Of a DNA stretch of 35,076 nucleotides, positions 1 through 9,426 are shown piece after piece. This DNA comes from Burkholderiaceae bacterium. Lineage in GTDB: Bacteria; Pseudomonadota; Gammaproteobacteria; Burkholderiales; Burkholderiaceae. The DNA is taken from NCBI GenBank assembly GCA_947448305.1, contig CANFME010000016.1, positions 1 to 35,076 on the forward strand, given 5' to 3'. The number at the start of each line of letters is the position of its first letter. Positions within the stretch are counted from its first letter, which is position 1. The position numbers and the translations under genes are program-made. The notes beneath the pieces are model-generated. The model saw only the letters and a list, made by a program, of their open reading frames with translations, was not told the origin of the DNA and did not search any database.

Positions 1-307
1 AAGCTTTGGCCATTTCACCAAGAGCTGAAATCGTATTTTTAACCACAACTATTGGAAGTTGGGCTGGAGCCTTAGAGGCATCGCTAATCAAGGATCCGAT
101 TGCACCCCCTTGTTGTACTTGCGTTAAAAAATGATGTGCATCAAATTTTTCCCCAGCAATAGCAACAAAAAAATCATCTTTCAATAGCTTTCGACTATCG
201 GTCACAATCCTTTTTAGAGGCTGATCAAGAACCTGATCCGCCTGCATCATCACCGCATCAGGAAGATACCGGCTGATGGTGCGCATGGTTAAATACTTTG
301 CTGTCAT
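1..307 (-). CDS. murF: UDP-N-acetylmuramoyl-tripeptide--D-alanyl-D-alanine ligase, N-terminal part (truncated by window edge)
   Basis: Reading from ATG at 307: MTAKYLTMRTISRYLPDAVMMQADQVLDQPLKRIVTDSRKLLKDDFFVAIAGEKFDAHHFLTQVQQGGA; the TDSR..FVAI.GE.FD.H.F pattern is MurF-like; directly follows murE with an ATGA overlap. Confidence 0.88.
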   Translation of the reverse strand, partial: MTAKYLTMRTISRYLPDAVMMQADQVLDQPLKRIVTDSRKLLKDDFFVAIAGEKFDAHHFLTQVQQGGAIGSLISDASKAPAQLPIVVVKNTISALGEMAKA

Positions 308-1872
308 ACAACCCTCCGCAAAGCGAGCCGTAAATGATCTTGATCAGAAAAAGGAAATTTATTACCCATTACTTCCTGAGTTGTCTCGTGCCCCTTACCT
401 GCTATAACAATGACATCATTCACCTGGGCTGTTCTTACTGCATTCAAAATTGCAAAGGCTCTATCTTCTAAGATACTGACTTTGGGTTTTGAAATTGTCG
501 GTACGCCTTGCATGATGCCTGAGATAATTTGCATCGGATCTTCATTACGTGGATTATCACTTGTGAGAATTACTCTATCCGCAATTTCGGCAGCAATTTG
601 ACCCATCATGGGGCGTTTGGCTGTATCGCGATTACCACCACAACCGAACACACAAACCAATTTACCCCCTCTTTGCTTTGCCACTGGCAAAAGGGTATGT
701 AAAGTCTTAGATAAACCATCTGGGGTATGAGCAAAATCAACAATCGCAAGTGGCATCAACTTATCACCTAAATTGATCATTTCCATTCGACCAGGAACCG
801 ACTTTAGTTGTTCAATATTTTTAATGATTTTTTCAACGGTAAACTCATAAGCTAATAATGTGCTGATGACCGCTAATGCATTTTGAATATTAAAACTACC
901 CAATGTCGGAATCATTAGATTAAAAGCCTGGTCTCGGGCATCAATTTTTACCAACATTCCAGAGCGACTGACTGTTTTTAACTCATATAAAACAGGATAA
1001 GATTTGCTCTGTTGTTCTTCAGTTAATTTCGCAAAGTTTTGGGCTTGTCCATAAACCGTAATTCTTGCCTTCGAATGACCAATTAGCTTTTGCGCCCACG
1101 CTAGTCCAGTCTCGTCGTCTAGATTCAAAATGATATTTTTTAAATTTGCTCTTCTAAATAAATCAAATTTCGCCGCTTCATAAGCAGTCATATCTTGGTG
1201 ATAATCTAAATGATCCTGACTTAGATTACTAAATATTGCAGTGTTAATTTGAACACCATCTACTCTGCCTTGATCTAGGGCATGGGAAGACACTTCCATT
1301 GCTACCGTTTTAAATTTTTGCTCCCGCAACTCCGCCAACATCCTTTGTACTCTCGGCGCATCTGGTGTGGTAAAGCCTGTGGTGTGTAAATCATCAATAC
1401 TTCCGTAACCCATCGTTCCAGCAATAGCGGTTAAATGGCTTTTGCCAAATGCCTGTGCCAACCAGTGGGTAATCGTTGTTTTACCATTCGTTCCGGTAAC
1501 CCCAATTACATCTAGTTCTGCAGAAGGATTACCGTACCAACGATTCGCTATTTCACTAGCTATTTTTCCTAAGTTAGGGACTGGGATACACCGAGGATCA
1601 CCCAATACTTCTCTAGCAGAAAGTAACTCTGTCTCGAGCCAGTTTTCATTATCATATAAGACCAGTGCAACCCCTTTTTCTAAAGCGGTTGGAATATGTA
1701 TACGGTTGTCGCTTAAACCTCGACCAAACCCTACTGGATAAGCTAAAAATACATCTCCCGACCCTAACAATCTAGTGTCAGCTGATAAGTGCGCTTTACG
1801 GTCTACCTGACTGTATAGCGTATTTTCTATATCAGCGAATATCGAGGAGAGATTTTTTGGATTCAATTTCAT
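304..1872 (-). CDS. murE: UDP-N-acetylmuramoyl-L-alanyl-D-glutamate--2,6-diaminopimelate ligase
   Basis: GVTGTNGKTT P-loop, DNPR meso-DAP specificity motif (TSDNPRNEDP), dcw context. Confidence 0.97.
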   Translation of the reverse strand: MKLNPKNLSSIFADIENTLYSQVDRKAHLSADTRLLGSGDVFLAYPVGFGRGLSDNRIHIPTALEKGVALVLYDNENWLETELLSAREVLGDPRCIPVPNLGKIASEIANRWYGNPSAELDVIGVTGTNGKTTITHWLAQAFGKSHLTAIAGTMGYGSIDDLHTTGFTTPDAPRVQRMLAELREQKFKTVAMEVSSHALDQGRVDGVQINTAIFSNLSQDHLDYHQDMTAYEAAKFDLFRRANLKNIILNLDDETGLAWAQKLIGHSKARITVYGQAQNFAKLTEEQQSKSYPVLYELKTVSRSGMLVKIDARDQAFNLMIPTLGSFNIQNALAVISTLLAYEFTVEKIIKNIEQLKSVPGRMEMINLGDKLMPLAIVDFAHTPDGLSKTLHTLLPVAKQRGGKLVCVFGCGGNRDTAKRPMMGQIAAEIADRVILTSDNPRNEDPMQIISGIMQGVPTISKPKVSILEDRAFAILNAVRTAQVNDVIVIAGKGHETTQEVMGNKFPFSDQDHLRLALRRVV

Positions 1873-3605
1873 CTCTGAAAATTTACCTGCTGAATTGCAT
1901 TACTTTGTACTAATTGAGTCGAGTTTGCATCGGGTGCAATGTTTAACACTCTTAACGCAGACCCGGTTACAGCTGAGAATACAGGTGCTGCAACATCACC
2001 ACCATAATGACCCCCTACAGTCGGTTCATCAATCACTACTGCTACAACAATTCTCGGTGAACTAATTGGAGCAATTCCGACAAAAAAGCCGTCGTATCGA
2101 TTTGAGCTATAGCCTTTTTTCCCATTCGACTTATGCGCGGTCCCTGTTTTTCCACCCACGCGATAACCATCAACTTGTGCTTTAACTGCTGTCCCACCAA
2201 CCTGTGTCACCGTTTCCATCATTTCTCTTACTTGCATAGCCACTTTTGGTGAAATAACAGGCGAACCCATTGTTGGTTTATCCACTTTTTTCATCGAAAG
2301 TGTAGCTAATTCTCCATCACGAACAAAAATCGAATAGGCTTTTGCAATCTGAAATAATGAGGTCGAAATACTATATCCGTAAGACATACTTGCTTGGTCT
2401 AACTTACCCCATTTATCATAGGGCTTGACGAGTCCAGCAACAGCACCAGGGAAGCCAATTTTAGGAGCCTGCCCGAAACCGACAGCTTGAAACATACCCC
2501 ACATATCTTCTGGTTCCATTTGTAAGGCGATGCGAGTAGTACCAATATTGCTTGATTTTTGAATAATCTGCGCCACACTCAGCACACCATATGGATGCGT
2601 ATCAGTTATGACTTTTTTACCAATTTGTAAATGTCCAATTGGCATCATTGTGGTAGGGGTAACAATACCCTTCTCAAGCGCTAAGGCAATTGTGATTGGT
2701 TTCATGGTTGAACCTGGCTCAAAGGTATCTGTCAGCACCCGGTTACGCAGTTGTTCACCGGTTAAATTAGCACGATGATTCGGATCATAAGAGGGCCAAT
2801 TTGCTAATGCCAATATTTCACCCGTTACAGCATCTAAAACAACAGCACCACCAGCTTTTGCTCGGTGTGTCTCCACTGCCTTTTTTACTTCTTGATAGGC
2901 AATTGACTGTATTTTGCTATCAATCGAAAGTTGTAAATCCTCACCATTTCTTGACGGAATGTATCCACCCAAGTCATCTACTACACGTCCAAGGCGATCA
3001 ATGATCACGTTACGTTGACCACTTTTGCCAGTCAGTAAAGTGTTATTAGATAACTCCATTCCTTCCTGACCAACATCTTCCACATTAGTAAAACCGACCA
3101 CGTGCGCCACAGCTTCCCCCTCGGGATAGTACCGCCGATATTCACTCGTTATCGTGATACCTGGAATTTCTAAGGCTTTAATCTTAGCGGCAACATCGGG
3201 CTCGATTTGGCGTCTTAAATAAAGCTGGTTTCTAGATTCGCCTAATTTTTTACGTAACTCAGACTCACTCATACCTAACAACTTAGCAAAAGCCAGTACC
3301 TTTGATTTTTCTAAATCATCCGGCACGATATCAGGATAGGCAATAACAGTCTTGGCTTCTAGACTAGTCGCTAATATTGCGCCATTACGGTCTAGGATTT
3401 TTCCCCGAATCGCATTTAACTCAATAACTCTTTTTACGCGATTCCCTTTTTCTGCATAAAAATCATTACCAACACCTTGAATCCAAAATGCCCGAGCAAT
3501 CAGAGTACAAAACGCTGCAAACATCAAGAATAGAACCACTCTTGACCGCCACATCGGCAGTCTTAAGACGAGTTCAGAAGAAGGAAGTGGACGCGCTGTC
3601 CTCAT
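1869..3605 (-). CDS. ftsI: Peptidoglycan D,D-transpeptidase FtsI (PBP3)
   Basis: N-terminal TM, GSTMKP (SxxK), SSN, KTGTAHK motifs; dcw context. Confidence 0.97.
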   Translation of the reverse strand: MRTARPLPSSELVLRLPMWRSRVVLFLMFAAFCTLIARAFWIQGVGNDFYAEKGNRVKRVIELNAIRGKILDRNGAILATSLEAKTVIAYPDIVPDDLEKSKVLAFAKLLGMSESELRKKLGESRNQLYLRRQIEPDVAAKIKALEIPGITITSEYRRYYPEGEAVAHVVGFTNVEDVGQEGMELSNNTLLTGKSGQRNVIIDRLGRVVDDLGGYIPSRNGEDLQLSIDSKIQSIAYQEVKKAVETHRAKAGGAVVLDAVTGEILALANWPSYDPNHRANLTGEQLRNRVLTDTFEPGSTMKPITIALALEKGIVTPTTMMPIGHLQIGKKVITDTHPYGVLSVAQIIQKSSNIGTTRIALQMEPEDMWGMFQAVGFGQAPKIGFPGAVAGLVKPYDKWGKLDQASMSYGYSISTSLFQIAKAYSIFVRDGELATLSMKKVDKPTMGSPVISPKVAMQVREMMETVTQVGGTAVKAQVDGYRVGGKTGTAHKSNGKKGYSSNRYDGFFVGIAPISSPRIVVAVVIDEPTVGGHYGGDVAAPVFSAVTGSALRVLNIAPDANSTQLVQSNAIQQVNFQR

Positions 3606-3868
3606 TCTTTTTCCTTCAAATATATAGTCTTATCTTGCTTTGCATCATTCATATGCAATTGTTTTTTCGCAATATCGATGATGCGGGTTGATCGCGATAA
3701 TTCTCTTTGTTCGTACTCCAGACGATTCCACTCTTGATTGAGTTTGCGCTGTTGAATCTCTAAACGATTCTTATCAATAAATAATTGGCGTGTTTTTTGC
3801 TGGGAGTTCACTAGTAAAAGTGAACTTCCCATCAAAGCTAGTATCAGAATCACCACTGCACGGTTCAT
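3602..3868 (-). CDS. ftsL: Cell division protein FtsL
   Basis: 88 aa, N-terminal TM then coiled coil, between rsmH and ftsI with 4-nt overlaps. Confidence 0.9.
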   Translation of the reverse strand: MNRAVVILILALMGSSLLLVNSQQKTRQLFIDKNRLEIQQRKLNQEWNRLEYEQRELSRSTRIIDIAKKQLHMNDAKQDKTIYLKEKE

Positions 3869-4794
3869 CGCATCTCCCCAATTTTTTCAGCAACACGCAT
3901 GACCGCTGAACGCGATCTTGGGTTAGCACTAATTTCACTACTGGATGGCTTGATCCTAGCAATCAGTCTTAACGGGGATTTTGGAATTTGTGATTCTTTC
4001 AAGGGCAATCCTCGAGGTATTTCTACCCGACTATGGCCTTGCATAAACTGCTTCACAATGCGGTCCTCGAGTGAATGAAAACTAATCACCACTAAGCGAC
4101 CACCCGTTTTTAAAAGTTTCAAGGCCACATCTAATCCCTTTTCCAAGTCGTGAAGTTCTTGGTTGATGTGAATCCGTATAGCCTGAAAGGTACGCGTTGC
4201 AGGGTCTTGCTCTGAGTCACGCGAGCGGACGACACTAGCCACGAGCGACGCGAGTTGTCGTGTGGTCCCAATAACGTTGCCTTGCTCCCTGCTAGCAACA
4301 ATCGCCTTTGCAATCGATAGAGCAAACCGTTCTTCCCCATATTCTTTTATTACCTTATGTAGTTCTTTCTCACTGGCAACAGCCAGCCACTCTTGAGCAC
4401 TTTGCCCCTCCTTGTTATTCATACGCATGTCCAAAGGACCATCCATACGAAATGAAAATCCTCTTTCCGCCTGATCAATTTGTGGAGAACTAATCCCTAA
4501 ATCTAATAAGATGCCGTCTAAACTACTAGGCTCAAGGTAATCCTCCATACTCGCAAATGAATCATGCACAATCCTAAATCGACCATCTTCAATCCTGCTC
4601 GCTTCCTCAATCGCCTGAGGATCTTTATCCATCGCGATTAACCGTCCATCAAGTGGCAAGTTAGCTAATATTTTTCTTGAGTGACCACCTCGACCAAAAG
4701 TCCCATCCAAATACAATGGGCTGACATGAGTCGACCCAACCAATAAGGCAGAAACTGCCTCATCCAGTAAAACCGGGCGATGACTGATGCTCAT
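3865..4794 (-). CDS. rsmH: 16S rRNA (cytosine(1402)-N(4))-methyltransferase RsmH/MraW
   Basis: [48 protein letters not shown] motifs. Confidence 0.97.
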   Translation of the reverse strand: MSISHRPVLLDEAVSALLVGSTHVSPLYLDGTFGRGGHSRKILANLPLDGRLIAMDKDPQAIEEASRIEDGRFRIVHDSFASMEDYLEPSSLDGILLDLGISSPQIDQAERGFSFRMDGPLDMRMNNKEGQSAQEWLAVASEKELHKVIKEYGEERFALSIAKAIVASREQGNVIGTTRQLASLVASVVRSRDSEQDPATRTFQAIRIHINQELHDLEKGLDVALKLLKTGGRLVVISFHSLEDRIVKQFMQGHSRVEIPRGLPLKESQIPKSPLRLIARIKPSSSEISANPRSRSAVMRVAEKIGEMR

Positions 4795-4806
4795 GGAGTC
4801 CTCGCA

Positions 4807-5235
4807 TTAAAAATTAAATTGACGTAATGCCTCTGGCATACCCTGTGAGATAGCAATTTGCTCTTTCACAGCGTACGTATTGGCATCCCAAACTTCAAAG
4901 TGCGTTCCCATGCCTAGTAAAATCACTTCTTTTTCAATCCCAGCACTAGACCTTAACTCTGGGCTAATCAAAATTCTTCCTGAGCCATCTACTTCGACCT
5001 CATTGGCATTCCCTAAAAAAATTCTCCGCCACCAATGCGCTTCCATTGGTAACTTGGCAATTTTTTCACTGAAATTCTCCCACTCGATCTGAGGGAAGAG
5101 CATTAGACAACCATCGGGGTTTTTTGTAAGCGTTGCACGCAGGCCATTCTCAGTTTTAAGGGCGTCACGATGCTTTGACGGCACTAACATCCGTCCTTTC
5201 ACATCTAAATTGATCGCTGAGGCACCCTGAAACAT
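4807..5235 (-). CDS. mraZ: Transcriptional regulator MraZ
   Basis: [24 protein letters not shown]; the track ORF begins at 5259, but homologous MraZ proteins start MFQGA, so the internal ATG at 5235 is preferred. Confidence 0.93.
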   Translation of the reverse strand: MFQGASAINLDVKGRMLVPSKHRDALKTENGLRATLTKNPDGCLMLFPQIEWENFSEKIAKLPMEAHWWRRIFLGNANEVEVDGSGRILISPELRSSAGIEKEVILLGMGTHFEVWDANTYAVKEQIAISQGMPEALRQFNF

Positions 5236-5242
5236 GCTATTT

Positions 5243-5273
5243 TTCCCACTTTTTGACACATTCTCCCACTTTA
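5243..5273 (-). promoter_or_regulatory. Putative MraZ operator: three 10-bp-phased boxes (two AAAGTGGGA plus degenerate central AATGTGTCA)
   Basis: Plus-strand TCCCACTTT at 5244-5252 and 5264-5272, TGACACATT at 5254-5262; immediately upstream of the preferred mraZ ATG. Confidence 0.75.
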
Positions 5274-5325
5274 AAGGTGTAATAAGTTAAGGTCAAGGGG
5301 TTTTAGGGAATTTCTACTACTTTTT

Positions 5326-5339
5326 CTTGTAATTACAAG
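5326..5339. repeat. Perfect palindrome CTTGTAATTACAAG (extends to TCTTGTAATTACAAGA, 5325-5340)
   Basis: Direct reading; in the mraZ upstream region. Confidence 0.85.
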
Positions 5340-5436
5340 AGCTTAGAAATGATTTCTCAAGCTTTAAATATTAAATTTACAATATTAAACAGTGTCTTAC
5401 AAACCATACTTCAAGTAGTAATTGAGAAAGCTATGG

Positions 5437-5476
5437 TTTCTACTAATTTGTACTAGTTTCTACTAGTTTCTTCTAA
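5437..5476. repeat. Four tandem 10-bp units, consensus TTTCTACTAG
   Basis: tttctactaa tttgtactag tttctactag tttcttctaa; coq7-mraZ intergenic region. Confidence 0.85.
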
Positions 5477-5501
5477 TGGGCGAATAAACAAAAAACAACG
5501 A

Positions 5502-6179
5502 TTACAAATAATAGGCGGTTTTTGTCATGGCTTGAGATATCAAACCCATGACTTTTGTAATGGGTTCAGGTAAATCTTTTGCTCCCAAATTTCTCGCCAT
5601 ATTGCCGTGCTCAATCTCTTCAATACGCATTTGCTCAACAATACTTCTCGAAGCCATATCATTCACAGGCAAAGCCTCTAAATGACTATTTAAATGATTT
5701 TCAACCTGTTTTTCTGTCTCAACCACAAAACCCAAACTCCATTGATCACCTGCTAAGCCCGCAAGAGTGCCAATGGCAAAGGAACCAGCAAACCAAATTG
5801 GATTTAATAAGCTCGGCCTTGAACCCAACTCTTCGAGTCTTTTCGCACACCAAACCAAATGATCTTCCTCTTCTTTCGCTGCATGAGCGAGCTGAGATTG
5901 TAAGTGCGGGGATTCTGAAGTGAGGCGTTGTGCTTGATATAAGGCCTGCGCACAAACTTCACCAACGTGATTGACTCGCATCAAGCCTGCCGCGTGTTTT
6001 TTTTCTTGCTCCGAAAGAGGCGCAACATCTAAACTAGCTTCGGTTTCAAACTCACTGTCTTGAATTTTGCTTGAGGGCTCTTTTGAGGGTTTAGGCACTG
6101 GTCTACCCTGCGGCACAACACCGCTCAGTATGCGCAGAGCACGGTCACCCTCAATAATTAACTGATCTAGATTAAACAT
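5502..6179 (-). CDS. coq7: 2-polyprenyl-3-methyl-6-methoxy-1,4-benzoquinone monooxygenase (Coq7 di-iron hydroxylase)
   Basis: [18 protein letters not shown] and [10 protein letters not shown] di-iron motifs, EEIEHG. Confidence 0.95.
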   Translation of the reverse strand: MFNLDQLIIEGDRALRILSGVVPQGRPVPKPSKEPSSKIQDSEFETEASLDVAPLSEQEKKHAAGLMRVNHVGEVCAQALYQAQRLTSESPHLQSQLAHAAKEEEDHLVWCAKRLEELGSRPSLLNPIWFAGSFAIGTLAGLAGDQWSLGFVVETEKQVENHLNSHLEALPVNDMASRSIVEQMRIEEIEHGNMARNLGAKDLPEPITKVMGLISQAMTKTAYYL

Positions 6180-6192
6180 AAATGAGATTTTA

Positions 6193-7215
6193 TCAACCTT
6201 TAAGAGGTTTTTTGACGACCGCTTTACTGGTTTTTTTTGCCGCCGGTTTAGCTACAGATCTTTTTGGCTTAATCGCCTCCGGCTTAGAAAATAATCCTGC
6301 CATTTGTCCCAGAACCTCTGCGGTAGAAGCTGTATCTTGCATAGCAAGTCCTTGCGCCATCGCAGCAGTATAAATTGGTGCAGTTGCATTAAAAATAGGC
6401 AATGGACAACCTACAGACTTAGCTAAATCACCAATCACCTGCATGTCTTTTTGCCAAACTTCGACTTTCATAGTCGGCGGGCTATATTCACGCTTAATCA
6501 TAAAGGGCGTTCGAAGTCTCATCACCCCAGTGCCAATGACTGGACTTGGGCCAAAAATATCTAAGACTTCTTGGGGATCTAAGCCGATTTTTCTGGCAAA
6601 TGTAACCGATTCAGCGCAGGCAACGTTATAAATTGCGACTAAATGATTTGCGATAAACTTCATTTTTAAGCCATTACCGTATTCACCAACATAAGGCGAG
6701 TTATCGGATAAGCATTTAAAAATTGGCTGCACTTCATTACAACTCGACTTCTTACCACTGACAAAAATTGTCCAAGCACGATCCTTCATCCGGGCAGCAG
6801 TACCACTAATAGGACAGTCTAATAAAGCAACTTGTTTTTTGGGTAATTGCTGCGCAATCCAATCTTTATCGGTCATAGCTAGCGTACTAGTTTCAACTAA
6901 TATGATCTTTTTAGGAGTTGCCTTCAAGGTTGCTGCAATTTCTTGATAAACCAATCGAAGTGCGTTACTGGTGGCTAGAGAAGTAATTAATACATCTGCT
7001 TGTTCAGTAACCTGAGTAACGGATTTGGCAACTTGTCCACCCGCTTTTTTAAGCCGAGCACAAGCACTTTTTTCAATATCAAAGCCCACCACACGGTACT
7101 GGTTCAGCAGTAGCGTTTCAGCCATGATGCCGCCCATAATACCCAAACCTACAATCCCAACTGTTGGGAGTTGTGCATTCAATCCAGTCTCATTTTTTTT
7201 CATTTTTTTGTTCAT
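6193..7215 (-). CDS. NAD(P)-dependent oxidoreductase, beta-hydroxyacid (3-hydroxyisobutyrate) dehydrogenase family
   Basis: [10 protein letters not shown] Rossmann motif, [24 protein letters not shown]; unusual Lys/Ala-rich C-terminal tail. Confidence 0.88.
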   Translation of the reverse strand: MNKKMKKNETGLNAQLPTVGIVGLGIMGGIMAETLLLNQYRVVGFDIEKSACARLKKAGGQVAKSVTQVTEQADVLITSLATSNALRLVYQEIAATLKATPKKIILVETSTLAMTDKDWIAQQLPKKQVALLDCPISGTAARMKDRAWTIFVSGKKSSCNEVQPIFKCLSDNSPYVGEYGNGLKMKFIANHLVAIYNVACAESVTFARKIGLDPQEVLDIFGPSPVIGTGVMRLRTPFMIKREYSPPTMKVEVWQKDMQVIGDLAKSVGCPLPIFNATAPIYTAAMAQGLAMQDTASTAEVLGQMAGLFSKPEAIKPKRSVAKPAAKKTSKAVVKKPLKG

Positions 7216-7342
7216 TTACAATTTTGTTGAGGTGATTAATTTTACTAGTATTTAGCTATCAGAATCGCTAGTAGCCTCAAAATTGTCTACCCATACAGAA
7301 AATTTTCGGCTATGATAAATAAATTACTCCTTACATAAATGC

Positions 7343-8533
7343 ATGAAAATCCAAGCAGAATTCATTGATCAACAAGCATTAATTCAATCCATCCGTCGGG
7401 ATATCCATGCTCATCCTGAACTTAAGTTTCAAGAGTATCGCACCGCCGAGTTAGTTGTTAAACAGCTCACTAATTGGGGTATTAAAACGCATACTGGACT
7501 TGCCAAAACGGGTGTTGTTGGGATTGTTGATGGAAATTTAGGCCCTGGAAAATCAATTGGCCTGAGGGCTGATATGGATGCCTTGCCCATTCATGAAATG
7601 AACACCTTTGAGCATGCGTCAACCCATCAAGGCACAATGCATGCCTGTGGGCATGACGGGCATACTGCAATGCTGTTGGGAGCCGCCCATTATTTCTCTA
7701 CTCATCGCAACTTTAAGGGCACTATTTATTTAATTTTCCAGCCTGCTGAAGAAGGTGGTGGTGGAGCGCGCGTAATGATAGAAGAAGGTCTTTTTTCATT
7801 ATTCCCCTGTGATGCTGTATTTGGCTTACACAATTGGCCCGGTATGCCTGAGGGTGAATTTGGCGTCATCACTGGACCAGCAATGGCATCTAGCAATGAA
7901 TTTAAAATCTCCATGAAAGGTAAGGGTGCTCACGCTGCCTTGCCACATAATGGAGCGGACCCAATTTACGCGTTAACTCAATTAGCAAATGGCCTCCAAA
8001 GCATTATTACTCGCAATAAGAGTCCAATTGATGCTGCAGTGTTATCGATCACTCAAATTCATGGTGGTTTTACCACTAACGTCATTCCAGATGATGCTTG
8101 GCTTGGCGGTACGGTACGAACATTTACCAACACGACGCTGGATTTAATCGAAAAGCGACTTATAGAAATTGCTCACGGCGTGGCTCAGACCTTTAATTGC
8201 CAAGCTGAAGTTAGTTTTGACCGAAACTATCCACCGCTCATCAATCATCCTGATGAATCAGCCTTTGCTGCAAAAGTGATTGAAGAAACCTTTGGTAAAG
8301 AACACCTCACTAAAACAATGCAACCCACGATGGGCTCTGAGGATTTCGCCTTTATGCTAGAAAAAGTGCCAGGTTGCTATGTCTTCCTTGGCAATGGTGA
8401 TGGTAAGCATCGGTTATCGGGGCATGGCTTAGGACCATGTGATTTACACAATCCTTCTTACGATTTCAATGATAATTTATTACCCATTGGCTCTAATTAC
8501 TGGGTTCAAATCGCAAAACAGTTTTTAGCTTAA
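7343..8533 (+). CDS. M20 family metallopeptidase / amidohydrolase (hippurate hydrolase-like)
   Basis: HACGHDGHTAMLLGAA, FQPAEEGGGGARVMIEEG, MGSEDFAFML. Confidence 0.93.
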   Translation: MKIQAEFIDQQALIQSIRRDIHAHPELKFQEYRTAELVVKQLTNWGIKTHTGLAKTGVVGIVDGNLGPGKSIGLRADMDALPIHEMNTFEHASTHQGTMHACGHDGHTAMLLGAAHYFSTHRNFKGTIYLIFQPAEEGGGGARVMIEEGLFSLFPCDAVFGLHNWPGMPEGEFGVITGPAMASSNEFKISMKGKGAHAALPHNGADPIYALTQLANGLQSIITRNKSPIDAAVLSITQIHGGFTTNVIPDDAWLGGTVRTFTNTTLDLIEKRLIEIAHGVAQTFNCQAEVSFDRNYPPLINHPDESAFAAKVIEETFGKEHLTKTMQPTMGSEDFAFMLEKVPGCYVFLGNGDGKHRLSGHGLGPCDLHNPSYDFNDNLLPIGSNYWVQIAKQFLA

Positions 8534-8574
8534 TTTTTATATTTCTCATTAAAAGCTAATCACTCCAGCTGTTG

Positions 8575-9417
8575 TTAACGATTAGATCGGCGCTGAAATT
8601 CAATATCACCATATTTTGCTTGCACTGCGTCGTTGGTATTATCCGTATCCGTCATAATTCCGATAGCAATTAATTTTCCAGGATTTTCGCCGTAAGCCTT
8701 TTTGAAATCGGCTTCAATTGATCTGCGGTGGACTCGCCACTCACCTAAACCTTGACCCCCTGAGTCCACTACGATCGATTTAATCCGACTAATATGTTTA
8801 TTAGTAATGACTTCTTCTGCCCCATTTTTTTCTGACCAAATATACATTAAAGTCGCATACGGTAATTCGTGCCCACTAATTAGTTTTGCTAAATCAAAAG
8901 CGAGTTGATCTTTGAGGGATAGCGTGGATTTATCACCCTCAAAACCCAGTACGATTCTCAGTGGCGCGTCATCAACATGGCCTTGTGTGTTATCAGCCAG
9001 AGCAATGTTTTTTAATGCTTTCCATGTCCACTGAAGATCAAACCCTGTAATATCCTTTGCTTTTAAGGGCACAATGAGGCCGGAGGCGCTTGATTGTGCA
9101 TCGGCGTGAATTACATTTTTACCTTGGTAATGGTGCAAATAATATTTCGTTTTCTTCTTGTGAGGTGCTAAGGACCATAAATACCATCCCTCGACACCTT
9201 CATTACTTGAGATTTCTGACTGATCAGAAATCTCAAGTGATTTAGAAATCATTTGAGAAAATTTTCTAATTTCTGGCTCTAGTGGAACATCCTGAATAGG
9301 ACGTTGATTTTCAAGACTAGTAGTGTTTTCTTTGGGCGTCAGAGCGCAGCTTGTCATCAGCATCAAACTGAGCAGGCAACTAAATATCCGAATGAAATGA
9401 AATTGTGCTTTTATCAT
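8575..9417 (-). CDS. DUF3047-like predicted lipoprotein
   Basis: Lipobox-like LMLMTSC after signal peptide; LQWTWKA, YATLMYIWS, GIMTDTDNTN typical of DUF3047. Confidence 0.75.
   Translation of the reverse strand: MIKAQFHFIRIFSCLLSLMLMTSCALTPKENTTSLENQRPIQDVPLEPEIRKFSQMISKSLEISDQSEISSNEGVEGWYLWSLAPHKKKTKYYLHHYQGKNVIHADAQSSASGLIVPLKAKDITGFDLQWTWKALKNIALADNTQGHVDDAPLRIVLGFEGDKSTLSLKDQLAFDLAKLISGHELPYATLMYIWSEKNGAEEVITNKHISRIKSIVVDSGGQGLGEWRVHRRSIEADFKKAYGENPGKLIAIGIMTDTDNTNDAVQAKYGDIEFQRRSNR
9205..9238. repeat. Perfect 15-bp inverted repeat with 4-nt spacer inside a CDS
   Basis: ACTTGAGATTTCTGA (9205-9219) ctga TCAGAAATCTCAAGT (9224-9238). Confidence 0.95.
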
Positions 9418-9426
9418 TACCTGTTA

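Noticed and set aside
1442-1741. 99-aa plus-strand ORF inside murE
   Set aside because: Antisense to a strongly supported gene, no domain signature; many similar shadow ORFs in the track were discarded for the same reason
5437-5476. Tandem 10-bp array as a mini-CRISPR
   Set aside because: No spacers between units and repeats far too short; it is a simple tandem repeat
5579-5923. 114-aa plus-strand ORF antisense to coq7
   Set aside because: Shadow ORF, no domain signature
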